A stretch of DNA of 12,408 nucleotides from Actinomycetes bacterium (GTDB lineage Bacteria; Actinomycetota; Acidimicrobiia; Acidimicrobiales; RAAP-2), in assembly GCA_021805305.1 (NCBI GenBank), contig JAJZFO010000189.1, positions 1-12,408 on the forward strand, given 5' to 3'. Position numbers and translations under genes: made by a program. The notes under the pieces are model-generated. The model worked only from the letters and a program-made list of their open reading frames with translations. It searched no databases and was not told the DNA's origin. Numbering within the stretch: the first letter of the stretch is position 1; each line of letters begins with the position of its first letter. Shown piece after piece: positions 1 to 7,542 of the stretch.

Positions 1-10
1 GATTACTCAC

Positions 11-349
11 ATGATCCCTCAAGACACCCCAGCGCGTGCGCGCCGGGCGAACGACCCCTCGTTGCTGATCCTCACCAGTCTCGCGGGCGGCCCTAAGCAC
101 GGGTACGCCCTCTCGCGCGACATCGCCACTTTCGCGGGCGTCGCGCTGGGTCCGGGCACGCTCTACGGGGCCATCACCCGACTCGAGGAGAGCGGACTCA
201 TCGCGGCCGAGCCCGAGGTCGAGCGCCGTCGGCCCTACCGCCTCACGGCCGAGGGCGCCGCCGCGCTCGACGCGGCGGTCCGAGAGATGTCGCGCCTGGC
301 GGCCGTGGGGGAGAAGCGCCTCCGGGGTCTGAGTTGGGAGATGGCGTGA
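11..349 (+). CDS. PadR-family transcriptional regulator, short single-domain form
   Basis: This 112-residue protein is almost entirely a PadR N-terminal winged-helix domain. Visible family features are the LLILTSLA...KHGYALSRDI helix region (about residues 18-39), the turn LGPGTLYGAITRLEESGLI (about 46-64) that forms the recognition helix, and the wing RRRPYRLTAEG (about 72-82). Such proteins bind DNA as dimers and usually repress a neighbouring transporter or membrane gene. The extra C-terminal dimerisation helix is short, as in the small PadR subclass. The ATG at 11 is the only reasonable start, but too little upstream sequence is present to judge a ribosome binding site or operator. The 3' end overlaps the next gene by 4 bp (GTGA), so the two are very likely co-translated. 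The effector is unknown. Confidence 0.93.
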   Translation: MIPQDTPARARRANDPSLLILTSLAGGPKHGYALSRDIATFAGVALGPGTLYGAITRLEESGLIAAEPEVERRRPYRLTAEGAAALDAAVREMSRLAAVGEKRLRGLSWEMA

Positions 350-1302
350 GCCGTCGGCGCCGGCGGGCCCGGCTCGTCGCGCGCTGCTACCCCGCGTCGT
401 GGCGCGAGCGTTACGGTGAGGAACTGGTCGAGCTCTTGGAGGACTCCTACGGTGACGCGGCGATGAGCGTACGCGCCGTCGTCGATCTCGCACGAGGGGG
501 ACTGCGACAGCGCTGGCGCGCGACTGCGCTCACCTGGGGCGTCGCGCGCGGCGCGACGCCCGAGGACCGCGCTCGCGGGGGCACCCTGGGGGTGGGCGTG
601 GCGTGGGCCCTCACGATGCTCGCCGGTTTGCTCTTCGCGAAGTTCAGCGAGCACTGGGACGCCCTGACGCCGCCTTCGCGTCGGGCGGTGCCGGGGGCCG
701 CGGTGATCACGATGCAGGCGGCCGCGGTCCTCGGCGCGCTGGCGTGTGCGTCGACCCTGGTCGTGTCGAGACGGGCGCTGGTGCGCGTGGCCGCGCGGTC
801 GGGTTGGTCGAGGGTGGTCCGGCCGCTGCGACCCGCCGCCGTCGCGCTACTGGTCTTCGCCGTGACGACCGGCGCCGTGGTGCGCTGGGCCCATCACCTC
901 TCGGCCGCCCAGCGCAACGGGGCGAGCGCCCGCTACACGCACGCCTTTCTGGCCTGGGGGGCCCTCGGGGCCGCGTGCGTGCTGATCGCCGTCGTCGCCG
1001 CGGCGCGCCTGGCCGCGGGCCTCGAGTACTCGCGACACGAGTTGCGTCAGCTCGCCGCGGTCGACCTCCTCGCGACGACGGCGTTGGGTGTGGTCGTGGC
1101 GTCGACGGTCCTGTGGTGGGTGTCGCTCTCGGGCGGCGCCAGCCACTTCTTCGCCCATTCGCTCGGCGCGACGGGAGGCGTGTCGGTGCCCATGCTCCTC
1201 GTGGTGCTCGCCATGATTCTCGCCCTCGCCCTCGCCCTCTGGGGCACGCGGCGCGCCCTGGGCGAGGTGCCTCCCGGCGCACTCGCCGATGCACCGGCGT
1301 AG
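346..1302 (+). CDS. PadR-coupled six-helix membrane protein, unknown function
   Basis: I do not recognise a named function. The protein (318 residues from the GTG at 346) opens with a basic stretch and the soluble motif YPASWRERYGEELVELLED (about residues 15-33), a signature I associate with actinobacterial membrane proteins encoded next to PadR regulators. About six hydrophobic segments follow: roughly GTLGVGVAWALTMLAGLLF, AAVITMQAAAVLGALACA, AAVALLVFAVTTGAVV, AWGALGAACVLIAVVAAA, DLLATTALGVVVASTVLWW and PMLLVVLAMILALALALW. GTG346 is preferred over the upstream TTG334 because it gives a GTGA overlap with the PadR stop and has GGGAG 5 nt upstream. By analogy with PadR-linked gene pairs it may be the target of the upstream regulator. 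No catalytic motif is visible. Confidence 0.8.
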   Translation: MSRRRRRARLVARCYPASWRERYGEELVELLEDSYGDAAMSVRAVVDLARGGLRQRWRATALTWGVARGATPEDRARGGTLGVGVAWALTMLAGLLFAKFSEHWDALTPPSRRAVPGAAVITMQAAAVLGALACASTLVVSRRALVRVAARSGWSRVVRPLRPAAVALLVFAVTTGAVVRWAHHLSAAQRNGASARYTHAFLAWGALGAACVLIAVVAAARLAAGLEYSRHELRQLAAVDLLATTALGVVVASTVLWWVSLSGGASHFFAHSLGATGGVSVPMLLVVLAMILALALALWGTRRALGEVPPGALADAPA

Positions 1303-1426
1303 GTCCGCATCCGTCTCTCCTCGAGGGTTTCACGTCGTTCGTCGACGTCGACTCCGCAGCATCTCTCAGCGGGCCACGTCAGTGGAGCAGACTAAGAGGT
1401 AGGGCGCGAGGACATCGGGGGGTGAC

Positions 1427-2350
1427 GTGAGTTCTTCGCAGGATCTGACGCAGTCCAAGGAGTTCACGCAGGAGCGTCGGGCGCTCAGCCTCTCGATCGT
1501 GATGGGGATGGCCCTCGCCATCGTCGGGATCTCCATCGGCATCGTCGGGGGCTCGCAGATCGTGCTGTTCGACGGCTTCTACACCTTCTTGGGCATCGGG
1601 CTCACGTGGATGGCGATGCGCATCTCGCACCTGGTGGAGGAGGGTCCGACCGTGCGCTACCCCTTCGGGCGCGAGGCACTGGTGCCCTTGATCATCGGCA
1701 TCGAGGGTGTCGCGCTACTGGCCACGTGCGCCTACGCCAGTTTCAACGCGGTGATCTCGATCATCAACGGCGGCACCGCGGCGCCGGACGGTTGGAGCTT
1801 CAGTTACGCGGTGATCTCACTCGTCATCCCCTCGTTCATCTGGTGGCGCCTGCGCCACGTCGCGCAGCGATCCGAGCTGGTGCGCGCCGAGGCGACGCAG
1901 TGGCTCACCGGCGCGGGGCTCGGTCTCGCGATCCTGGTGGCCTTCATCGCCGCCTCGCTCATGGTGGGAACCCACTGGGCCGCCGGGGCGAGGTACGTCG
2001 ACCCCTCGCTGGTGATCGGCGCCTGTGTCCTCTTCGTGGTCCCGCCCGCGGGAATGGTGCGCGCGACTTTCATTGAGCTGATCGAGGGGGTTCCGGACCC
2101 GCAACTCCAGGAGACCGCGACCTTGGCCCTGGACCACGTCGCGACCCAGTTCGGCCTCTCGGACCGTCACCTGCGCATGACCAAGATCGGTCGCAAGTTC
2201 TACGTGGAGATCGACTTCGTGGTCGACGCGTCGTGGACGGTGGCGCAGTCCGACCAGGTGCGACGAGTGCTCTTTCGCATGCTCAAGTCGATCCCCCACG
2301 ACCTGTGGCTGACTCTGGAGTTCACCGCGGATCGTGCGTTGGTGGAGTGA
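1427..2350 (+). CDS. Divergent cation diffusion facilitator (CDF) family transporter
   Basis: A 307-residue membrane protein with six predicted helices (about residues 20-42, 43-66, 84-113, 124-142, 158-181, 190-214) and a C-terminal cytoplasmic domain of about 90 residues containing DRHLRMTKIGRKFYVEIDFVVD. This is the layout of CDF proteins, which exchange Zn, Co, Fe or Mn for protons at the inner membrane. The helix 2-3 loop motif YPFGREALVPL (78-88) matches the CDF Y-x-G-x-x-R-x-E-x-L pattern. Helix 2 keeps one metal-site aspartate (D49 in LFDGFYT), but the +4 position is T53. In helix 5 the usual His/Asp pair appears as Q158 and G162 (ATQWLTG). The substrate is therefore uncertain. GTG1427 has GGGGGGTGA directly upstream. 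The gene sits 124 bp after the membrane protein, in the same direction. Confidence 0.82.
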   Translation: MSSSQDLTQSKEFTQERRALSLSIVMGMALAIVGISIGIVGGSQIVLFDGFYTFLGIGLTWMAMRISHLVEEGPTVRYPFGREALVPLIIGIEGVALLATCAYASFNAVISIINGGTAAPDGWSFSYAVISLVIPSFIWWRLRHVAQRSELVRAEATQWLTGAGLGLAILVAFIAASLMVGTHWAAGARYVDPSLVIGACVLFVVPPAGMVRATFIELIEGVPDPQLQETATLALDHVATQFGLSDRHLRMTKIGRKFYVEIDFVVDASWTVAQSDQVRRVLFRMLKSIPHDLWLTLEFTADRALVE

Positions 2351-2354
2351 CGTG

Positions 2355-2394
2355 CCCGGCGCCCGGGAGCCCTCGTCGGCGAACGTTTGCGCCG
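2355..2394. terminator. GC hairpins between convergent genes
   Basis: The 60-bp gap between the convergent CDF and crotonase genes contains two short inverted repeats: CCCGG-CGC-CCGGG (2355-2367) and CGGCG (2377-2381) with CGCCG (2390-2394). They could end transcription from both sides. There is no U-run, as is common in GC-rich actinobacteria, so this is only a candidate. Confidence 0.3.
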
Positions 2395-2410
2395 CGGCGA
2401 GATCGCATCA

Positions 2411-3292
2411 TCATTTCTCGACGAGTCCCCCCGGCGCTTGAGCACGACGTTTGACGAAATCGGTGATGCTCTGGGACAGGTCCCCGTGGGGGGCGAAACT
2501 GGTGTGGCGCAGCTCGGCGGTGTCGACGGCCACGCGCCCATCGACGGCGTCGAGGATCTGACGATTGCCGGTGGCGGCGGTGAAGGACCACGTGGCGATG
2601 TTGGTGGCGTACTCGAGGGCGCGCGCGCGCAGTTGGTCGCGTCCGACGATCTCGGTGACCAGTCCGATCGACAGGGCGGTGTCGGCGGAGAGTTCACGAC
2701 CGGCGAGGAACATGGCGCGAGCGAAACTCTCGCCGATGACCTCCTTGACGAGTCGCACGCCCGCCTCGGAGTAGACCAGCCCGAGTTTGGCGGCGGGCAC
2801 CGCGAACCTCGTCTCGGGGCTGGCGATTCGCACGTCCGCGGAGAGGGCGAGCTCGAGGCCGCCCCCGATGACGTTGCCCTGCAGGGCCACGACGATGGGC
2901 AACACCGAGGTGCGCAGTGTGGCGAAGTTGCGTTCGTGGGCGATGAGGTCGTCGGCGGTGCCGCGTGAGGCCTCGACCAGGTCGTAGCCGGCGCAGAAGT
3001 CCGGTGGCTCCGCGGTGATCACGATCACCCGTGTGCCGTGCGGCGGTGTCGCGACGAGCTGCTCGATCTCGTCGATGGTGGAGCGTCCGAGGACGTTGCG
3101 ACGCGCGCCGCCGCTGAGGCGGATCTCGAAGACCCCGTCCTGGGCCTTGTGCGTGATCAACGTCGTCGCCGGTGGGACGGCCAGGCGCGGATGGCGTCGG
3201 GCGCGCAACCACCTGGTGGACCGTCGCCAGCGATTGTCGATCCTCGTGCGCGTCAGCGACACCGTTCGACCGATTCGAGTCATGGTGCTCAC
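2411..3292 (-). CDS. Crotonase-family (enoyl-CoA hydratase/isomerase-like) protein with Arg-rich N-terminus
   Basis: A 293-residue protein whose core from about residue 44 is a crotonase fold, the family that handles acyl-CoA thioesters through an oxyanion hole. Visible family elements are DFCAGYDL (98-105), giving the first oxyanion-hole amide, and GNVIGGGLELALSADVRIA (139-157), giving the second and one acidic residue, E147. The usual second catalytic glutamate of true hydratases (the PEI motif) is replaced: the equivalent segment reads FAVPAAKLGL (163-172). Simple hydratase chemistry is therefore doubtful, and isomerase, hydrolase or decarboxylase chemistry is possible. The first 40 residues hold 12 arginines and lie outside the domain. 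The GTG at 3292 is supported by GGAGAAGGGG about 5 nt upstream; the only start near the domain boundary, TTG at 3160, lacks such a site. The gene lies 70 bp after the CoA-transferase, in the same direction. Confidence 0.87.
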   Translation of the reverse strand: MSTMTRIGRTVSLTRTRIDNRWRRSTRWLRARRHPRLAVPPATTLITHKAQDGVFEIRLSGGARRNVLGRSTIDEIEQLVATPPHGTRVIVITAEPPDFCAGYDLVEASRGTADDLIAHERNFATLRTSVLPIVVALQGNVIGGGLELALSADVRIASPETRFAVPAAKLGLVYSEAGVRLVKEVIGESFARAMFLAGRELSADTALSIGLVTEIVGRDQLRARALEYATNIATWSFTAATGNRQILDAVDGRVAVDTAELRHTSFAPHGDLSQSITDFVKRRAQAPGGLVEK

Positions 3293-3362
3293 GTGATCCC
3301 CTTCTCCATCTCACGCGGTCGCTTCGTGGACCCGACGCGGACGGGACTCGATCGGCGCCCGA

Positions 3363-4556
3363 CTAGACATCGCCCAGCAGCTCCCGGCGGACCTGCGAGG
3401 AGTGCTCACCCAGGGTGGGCGGCGCTAGGCGCAGGGAGACCTCACTGCGCCCGAAGCGCAAGGGACTGCCCGGCAGCTCGACCGTGCCGAGGGTCGAGTG
3501 TTCGGCTCGCCAGACGAGATTCTGTTGGCGCACCTGATCGGTAGCGTAGACCTGGTCGATGGTCTTGACCTGGCCGGCGGGCACCCCCGCCTCCTCGAAG
3601 GTGGCCAACCAGTGGGCGACGCTGCGGGACTTGAGTGCCGGCGCCATGAGTTCGTGCAGTTGGTCACGGTGGGCGATGCGCTGCGCGTTGGTGACGAAGC
3701 GCTCATCGTCTTCTTCGACGTTCACCAGGGGCGCGAAGCGAGACCAGATGGCGTCGTTGCCGACGGCGATGACGATGGGGGCGTCCATGGCGTCGAAGAC
3801 CCCGTAGGGACAGACCGTCGGGTGCTGGTTGCCCGAAGGTGGGGGGACCTCGCCCGCCACCAGGTAACGGGTGCCCTGGAAGGTGTGCAGTCCGATCTGA
3901 CCGGCCAGCAGTGACGTCGAGACGCGCTGACCGCGACCACTGGTGGCCCGTTCCACCAGTCCCGCCAGGATGCCGATGGTGCCGTAGAGGGCGGCCGTGA
4001 TGTCGGCGATGGGCACACCCACTTTGAGCATCGGGCCCTCGGGCGTGCCGGTCACGGACATCAGTCCGCCCTCGGCCTGGAGGATATGGTCGTATCCGAC
4101 GCGTCGGCTGTCGGGGCCGTCGTCGCCGAATCCGCTGATGGAGAGCCGCACGAGTGAGGGGTTGATCGTCTCGAGTTCCGCGTCGCCCAGACCCAGTCGA
4201 TCCATGACCCCGGGACGGAAGTTCTCGATGACCACGTCGGCCCACGTGAGGAGTTCTTCGATGAACGGCCTCTCGGCGGGGTCCTTGAGGTCGATGGCGA
4301 CGCTGCGTTTGTTGCGATTGGCCGAGAGGAAGTACGTGCTCTCGCGGCCCTCGGCGGTGTCGATGAAGGGTGGGCCCCACTTGCGCGTGTGGTGACCACT
4401 ACCCGGTTGCTCGATCTTGATGACGTCGGCGCCCAGGTCACCCAGGATCATGGCGGCGTAGGGTCCCGCGAGCACCCGCGAGAGGTCGAGCACGTGCAGT
4501 CCCGACAGCGGACCGCGCGACGTGGGTGGACTCGGGGGAGAGGTATCAACGCTCAA
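3363..4556 (-). CDS. Class III CoA-transferase (CaiB/BaiF family)
   Basis: A full-length 397-residue family III CoA-transferase, an enzyme that moves CoA between a CoA thioester and a free carboxylate (formyl-CoA, carnitine, succinyl and similar transferases; alpha-methylacyl-CoA racemases share the fold). Family motifs in order: LSGLHVLDLSRVLAGPYA (17-34), LGADVIKIEQPGSG (41-54), NRNKRSVAIDLK (80-91), ADVVIENFRPGVMDRLGL (106-123), then GYDHILQAEGGLMSVTG (154-170). D156 there is the likely nucleophilic aspartate that forms the acyl-enzyme. A later segment, FEEAGVPAGQVKTIDQV, is also typical. The start is TTG4556, with AGGAA about 9 nt upstream. The substrate cannot be read from sequence. Its place after an amino-acid-type ABC importer and before a crotonase suggests activation of an imported carboxylate. 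Confidence 0.93.
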   Translation of the reverse strand: MSVDTSPPSPPTSRGPLSGLHVLDLSRVLAGPYAAMILGDLGADVIKIEQPGSGHHTRKWGPPFIDTAEGRESTYFLSANRNKRSVAIDLKDPAERPFIEELLTWADVVIENFRPGVMDRLGLGDAELETINPSLVRLSISGFGDDGPDSRRVGYDHILQAEGGLMSVTGTPEGPMLKVGVPIADITAALYGTIGILAGLVERATSGRGQRVSTSLLAGQIGLHTFQGTRYLVAGEVPPPSGNQHPTVCPYGVFDAMDAPIVIAVGNDAIWSRFAPLVNVEEDDERFVTNAQRIAHRDQLHELMAPALKSRSVAHWLATFEEAGVPAGQVKTIDQVYATDQVRQQNLVWRAEHSTLGTVELPGSPLRFGRSEVSLRLAPPTLGEHSSQVRRELLGDV

Positions 4557-4602
4557 CTGGTTCGTTCCTGTTCATTCGTTTCGGTTCCTCGTGTCGCGGA
4601 CG

Positions 4603-4649
4603 GGACCCTTCGCAGCACCACGACGGTGGCGTGGCGCTGCGAAGGGTCC
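4603..4649 (-). terminator. Strong GC hairpin between binding-protein and CoA-transferase genes
   Basis: GGACCCTTCGCAGC (4603-4616) and GCTGCGAAGGGTCC (4636-4649) form a perfect 14-bp stem. The 19-nt loop holds a smaller CCAC-GACG-GTGG hairpin (4618-4629). It begins 10 bp after the binding-protein stop on the minus strand. No U-run follows. It may terminate or attenuate the transporter transcript, or protect its 3' end, so that the downstream CoA-transferase and crotonase are expressed at a different level. Confidence 0.6.
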
Positions 4650-4659
4650 GCTACGGCGA

Positions 4660-5985
4660 CTACTTGATGCCGTCGGCCCTGAGGACCGCGAGGCACGAGG
4701 CCGTCGTGGTGCAGTTCGTCACGTCACCCAGCACCTTGGCCGACAGGGCTGTGCCCTGGACCTCGTTGCCCGTGCTCGCGTTGGCGATGAAGGGCGCGTA
4801 CGGACCGAAGGTGTTGTGGAACTTGTTGTAGTCGATGCTGCCGCTAGCGCCCTCGTAGTTGATCTTCTTGTGAGCCTTGAGCAGATTGACGCAACTGGCG
4901 TACGAGTAGCACGCCGTCCCCGGCGGGTTGGTCACCTTAGTCATGTCAGCGGCGACCGTCGTGCCGTTGAACGTCTTGGCGTAGGTGTCAGCCAGCGCGA
5001 GCGAGATCACCGCGTCGTAGGCGTAGTTGGCGCCCGAGAGGGGACCCGCCGCGGCCTGACTCGGGAACATCTTCTTGAATCCCGCCATGAACACGTTGTT
5101 CGCCGTCCCGGTCACCGACGTACCCATGACCGAGGTCAAGGTGGAGTGCGCGCGGGCCGTGCCGAAGGCCTTGATGTAGTCGCTGCTCGTCGTCACGTCA
5201 GTGCCGATCCACGGGATCTTCGAGCCCAGTTGGCTGAACTCCGTCGACAGGACGGCCACGGTGGGCGCGTCGGTCTGCGAGAAGATCACCTGGGGCTTGT
5301 CCGAGATCACCTGGGCCACCGTATTGGTGTAGGACGACTGGTCCGCCGTGATGATGTAGGTGTGCACCACCGTGCCGCCGAGCTTGATGAAGGTCGACCT
5401 CACCGGCGCGACGATGGTCTGGGCCGCGGCGTCGGAGTAGAAGAGCAGGTCGGCCCTCTTGTAGCCCTTGATGTGCGCGTAGGTGGCCATGGCCACGCCG
5501 AGCTGGGAGTCCGACGGACTGTCGCGGAACAGGTACGGGTCGGTCTGGTGGTCACGACCGGTGTCGCCCCCCTGGAACTCGTCGATGATCTTGTTCGCCT
5601 TCAGCACGGGTTCGACCGCGTTGATCTCCTGAGTGGTGGGACCGATGATGCCCGCGATCCCGCCGCCCGACAGCAGCTTGAGCAGAGCGGTCTTGCCTTC
5701 CACCGGGTCACAGCCGGTGTCGCCCTGTGGAATCGACAACTTCTTGCCGAGCACGCCGCCTGCGGCGTTGACCTGCGCCTGGGCGATCTGAGCACCTTGG
5801 TAGATGCCTTCGCCCAAACTGGCCAGCGGTCCCGTGAAGCACGACAACACGCCGTAGGACACGGTCCCCGACGAGGCCCCCGCGCTGGTACTGAATCCTG
5901 TCGTCATTCCCGTCCCGAGCAGTGTCGCGAGCGCCACGGCGCTCGACACCGTTCGTGCGGAGACGAACCTGTTTGTCTTTCTCAC
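4660..5985 (-). CDS. Liv-type ABC importer substrate-binding protein, secreted, no lipobox
   Basis: A 441-residue extracytoplasmic binding protein of the Peripla_BP_6 (leucine/isoleucine/valine and amide) class. A signal peptide is visible: basic start MRKTNR, hydrophobic stretch to about residue 29, and a probable cleavage near ASA-type residues 33-38. The mature part begins GTVSYGVLSCFTGPLASLGEGIYQGA and shows the family segments VNAAGGVLGKKL (72-83), GIIGPTTQEINAVEPVLKANKI (112-133) and YLFRDSPSDSQLGVAMATY (151-169). There is no cysteine at the signal-peptide cleavage site, unlike most Gram-positive binding proteins. Six cysteines (C49, C92, C359, C365, C425, C431) could form three disulfides. 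The GTG at 5985 has a GGGGGG run 6 nt upstream. The gene is last of the importer genes, 55 bp after livF. The ligand is unknown. Confidence 0.9.
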   Translation of the reverse strand: MRKTNRFVSARTVSSAVALATLLGTGMTTGFSTSAGASSGTVSYGVLSCFTGPLASLGEGIYQGAQIAQAQVNAAGGVLGKKLSIPQGDTGCDPVEGKTALLKLLSGGGIAGIIGPTTQEINAVEPVLKANKIIDEFQGGDTGRDHQTDPYLFRDSPSDSQLGVAMATYAHIKGYKRADLLFYSDAAAQTIVAPVRSTFIKLGGTVVHTYIITADQSSYTNTVAQVISDKPQVIFSQTDAPTVAVLSTEFSQLGSKIPWIGTDVTTSSDYIKAFGTARAHSTLTSVMGTSVTGTANNVFMAGFKKMFPSQAAAGPLSGANYAYDAVISLALADTYAKTFNGTTVAADMTKVTNPPGTACYSYASCVNLLKAHKKINYEGASGSIDYNKFHNTFGPYAPFIANASTGNEVQGTALSAKVLGDVTNCTTTASCLAVLRADGIK

Positions 5986-6040
5986 TTCATTCCCCCCTTT
6001 GGTTTGTTGCTCTCTAACGAGACCTCATTGGCATCACCAC

Positions 6041-6775
6041 TTACGACATCCGACCCACGTAGAGGTCGATCACCTCCTGGTCGTGCAGCAATTCGTGCGC
6101 GGGACCGTCGAGGCGGTTCTTGCCCAGAACGAGCACGTAGCCCCAGTCAGCGTGGCGCAGCGAGCGTCGGGTGTTCTGTTCCACGACGCAGATCCCCACG
6201 CCGGTGGCGGCCACCGCCTCGATCTGTTCCCAGAGAGCCTTCTGGAACAGCGGCGAGAGGCCCGCGCTCGGCTCGTCGAGCAGCATGACCTCGGGATCGA
6301 GCATGAGACCGCGAGCCATCGCGAGCATGCTGCGCTGTCCGCCGCTGAGCGCACCCGCCTTACGTCGAAGCGACTTACGCAGATCGGGGAAGAGCTCGCA
6401 GAGCTCTTCGATGCGTTCGTGGACCCCGTGGCGCCTGATGTAGCCCCCCATCTCCAGGTTCTCCCTCACGGTGAGGTCGGGGAAGGTGTTGGCCACCTGT
6501 GGGACGTAGGCGAGTTTGTGCTGGACGAGCTTCTCCGGCGCCATATTGGTGCAGTCCTTGTCGAGCAGGAGGACGTGACCGCTCGACACCTTGATCACGC
6601 CCATGATCGCCTTGAGGAGCGTGGACTTGCCGGCGCCATTGGGTCCGACGATGGCGGCGATCTTTCCCTTCTTCACCTCGAGCGACACGCCGTCGATGAT
6701 GGGGGGGCCGCCGTAGCCGGCGCTCAGTCCCGCGACGCGCAGGACGGTGGGGGGGTCGACCAGGGTCTCGCTCAT
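6041..6775 (-). CDS. livF: Liv-type ABC importer ATPase LivF
   Basis: A 244-residue cytoplasmic ATPase with Walker A GPNGAGKST (44-52), Q-loop glutamine Q93 in AYVPQ, signature LSGGQ (143-147) and Walker B VMLLDE (163-168). VVEQN at the H-loop position (198-202) carries glutamine, a hallmark of the LivF subgroup that separates it from LivG. It would pair with LivG to power the LivH/LivM permease. Its ATG at 6775 overlaps the livG stop (ATGA), so translation is coupled; only a weak AGGA lies about 11 nt upstream. The binding-protein gene follows. Substrate class (branched-chain amino acids, amides or other carboxylates) cannot be decided from the ATPase. Confidence 0.95.
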   Translation of the reverse strand: MSETLVDPPTVLRVAGLSAGYGGPPIIDGVSLEVKKGKIAAIVGPNGAGKSTLLKAIMGVIKVSSGHVLLLDKDCTNMAPEKLVQHKLAYVPQVANTFPDLTVRENLEMGGYIRRHGVHERIEELCELFPDLRKSLRRKAGALSGGQRSMLAMARGLMLDPEVMLLDEPSAGLSPLFQKALWEQIEAVAATGVGICVVEQNTRRSLRHADWGYVLVLGKNRLDGPAHELLHDQEVIDLYVGRMS

Positions 6776-7542
6776 TCGTCGTCGTTTCCTAGGTAGGCGT
6801 CGACCACGCGGCTGTTGTCGCGCAGTTCGCTGAAGTGGCCCTGGGCGATGACCGTGCCGAGGTCCATGACCACGACCTCGTCACAGGTCTTCTCGATGAA
6901 GGGGAGGTTGTGCTCGACGACGATCACCGTCGAACCCGCACGCTTGAGTTCGCGGATCGCCTCGCCGATACGTTCGCCCAGCACCGGATTGACCCCGCCC
7001 ATCGGCTCGTCGAGGATGGTCAACCGGGGCTTGGCGGCGGCGATGCGAGCGAACTCGAGGAGGCGCTTTTGACCCCCGCTCAGTCCCGACGCGCGCGAGT
7101 TGCGCACACCGTCCAAACGGTAGTGCGTCATGAGCTCGAAGATCTCCTCGCGCTCGGCGGTCTCCTCGCGGCGTAGTCGTCGAGCTCCGGTCAGGGTGCG
7201 CCAGATCGACTCTCGATGGAGCGCGGAGCGACCGACGCGCACGTTGTCGATCACCGACAGGTCGCGCCATTCGCGCGGCGTCTGGAACGTCCTGATGAGA
7301 CCCATGCGCGAGATGACGTCGGGGCGTCGCCCCACGATGTCCTGACCCGCGAATCGCACGCTGCCCGCGTCGGGTCGTTCGAATCCTGACACGAGGTCGA
7401 TGAGGCTGCTCTTGCCTGCTCCGTTGGGCCCGATGAGGCCGACCACCGCACCTTCATCGATCGACATCGAGCACTCGCTCACCGCCACGACGCCCCCGAA
7501 GGCCTTGGTCAGGTCCTTGACCTCGAGCAGCGGGGTCGTCAC
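6772..7542 (-). CDS. livG: Liv-type ABC importer ATPase LivG
   Basis: A 256-residue ATPase starting at GTG7542. It contains Walker A GPNGAGKSS (38-46), signature LSGGQ (154-158), Walker B LTILDE (174-179) followed by PMGGVNP, and the H-loop histidine H211 in VVEHN. The segment GLIRTFQTPREWRDLSVIDNV (81-101) corresponds to the LivG-specific GIARTFQ region. The same frame stays open for 1.1 kb upstream, but that part is the shadow of livM; the GTG start has GAGGTG about 5 nt upstream and overlaps the livM stop by 4 bp (GTGA). The D-loop region reads MGGVNP rather than the more usual AAGMNP, a mild substitution. Confidence 0.95.
   Translation of the reverse strand: MTTPLLEVKDLTKAFGGVVAVSECSMSIDEGAVVGLIGPNGAGKSSLIDLVSGFERPDAGSVRFAGQDIVGRRPDVISRMGLIRTFQTPREWRDLSVIDNVRVGRSALHRESIWRTLTGARRLRREETAEREEIFELMTHYRLDGVRNSRASGLSGGQKRLLEFARIAAAKPRLTILDEPMGGVNPVLGERIGEAIRELKRAGSTVIVVEHNLPFIEKTCDEVVVMDLGTVIAQGHFSELRDNSRVVDAYLGNDDE

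Noticed and set aside
1341..1352. GTCGACGTCGAC palindrome before the CDF gene
   Set aside because: Exact over 12 bp, but built from the simple GTCGAC unit common in GC-rich DNA; no flanking promoter or partner site was seen.
2387..2968. Plus-strand 193-codon frame across the crotonase gene
   Set aside because: Antisense shadow of the crotonase; Gly/Asp/Val-rich with no recognisable domain.
4522..6288. Long plus-strand open frame of 588 codons opposite the binding-protein gene
   Set aside because: It is antisense to the clear binding-protein gene, is rich in Arg/Val/Gly/Asp as expected from GC-rich shadow frames, and shows no domain.
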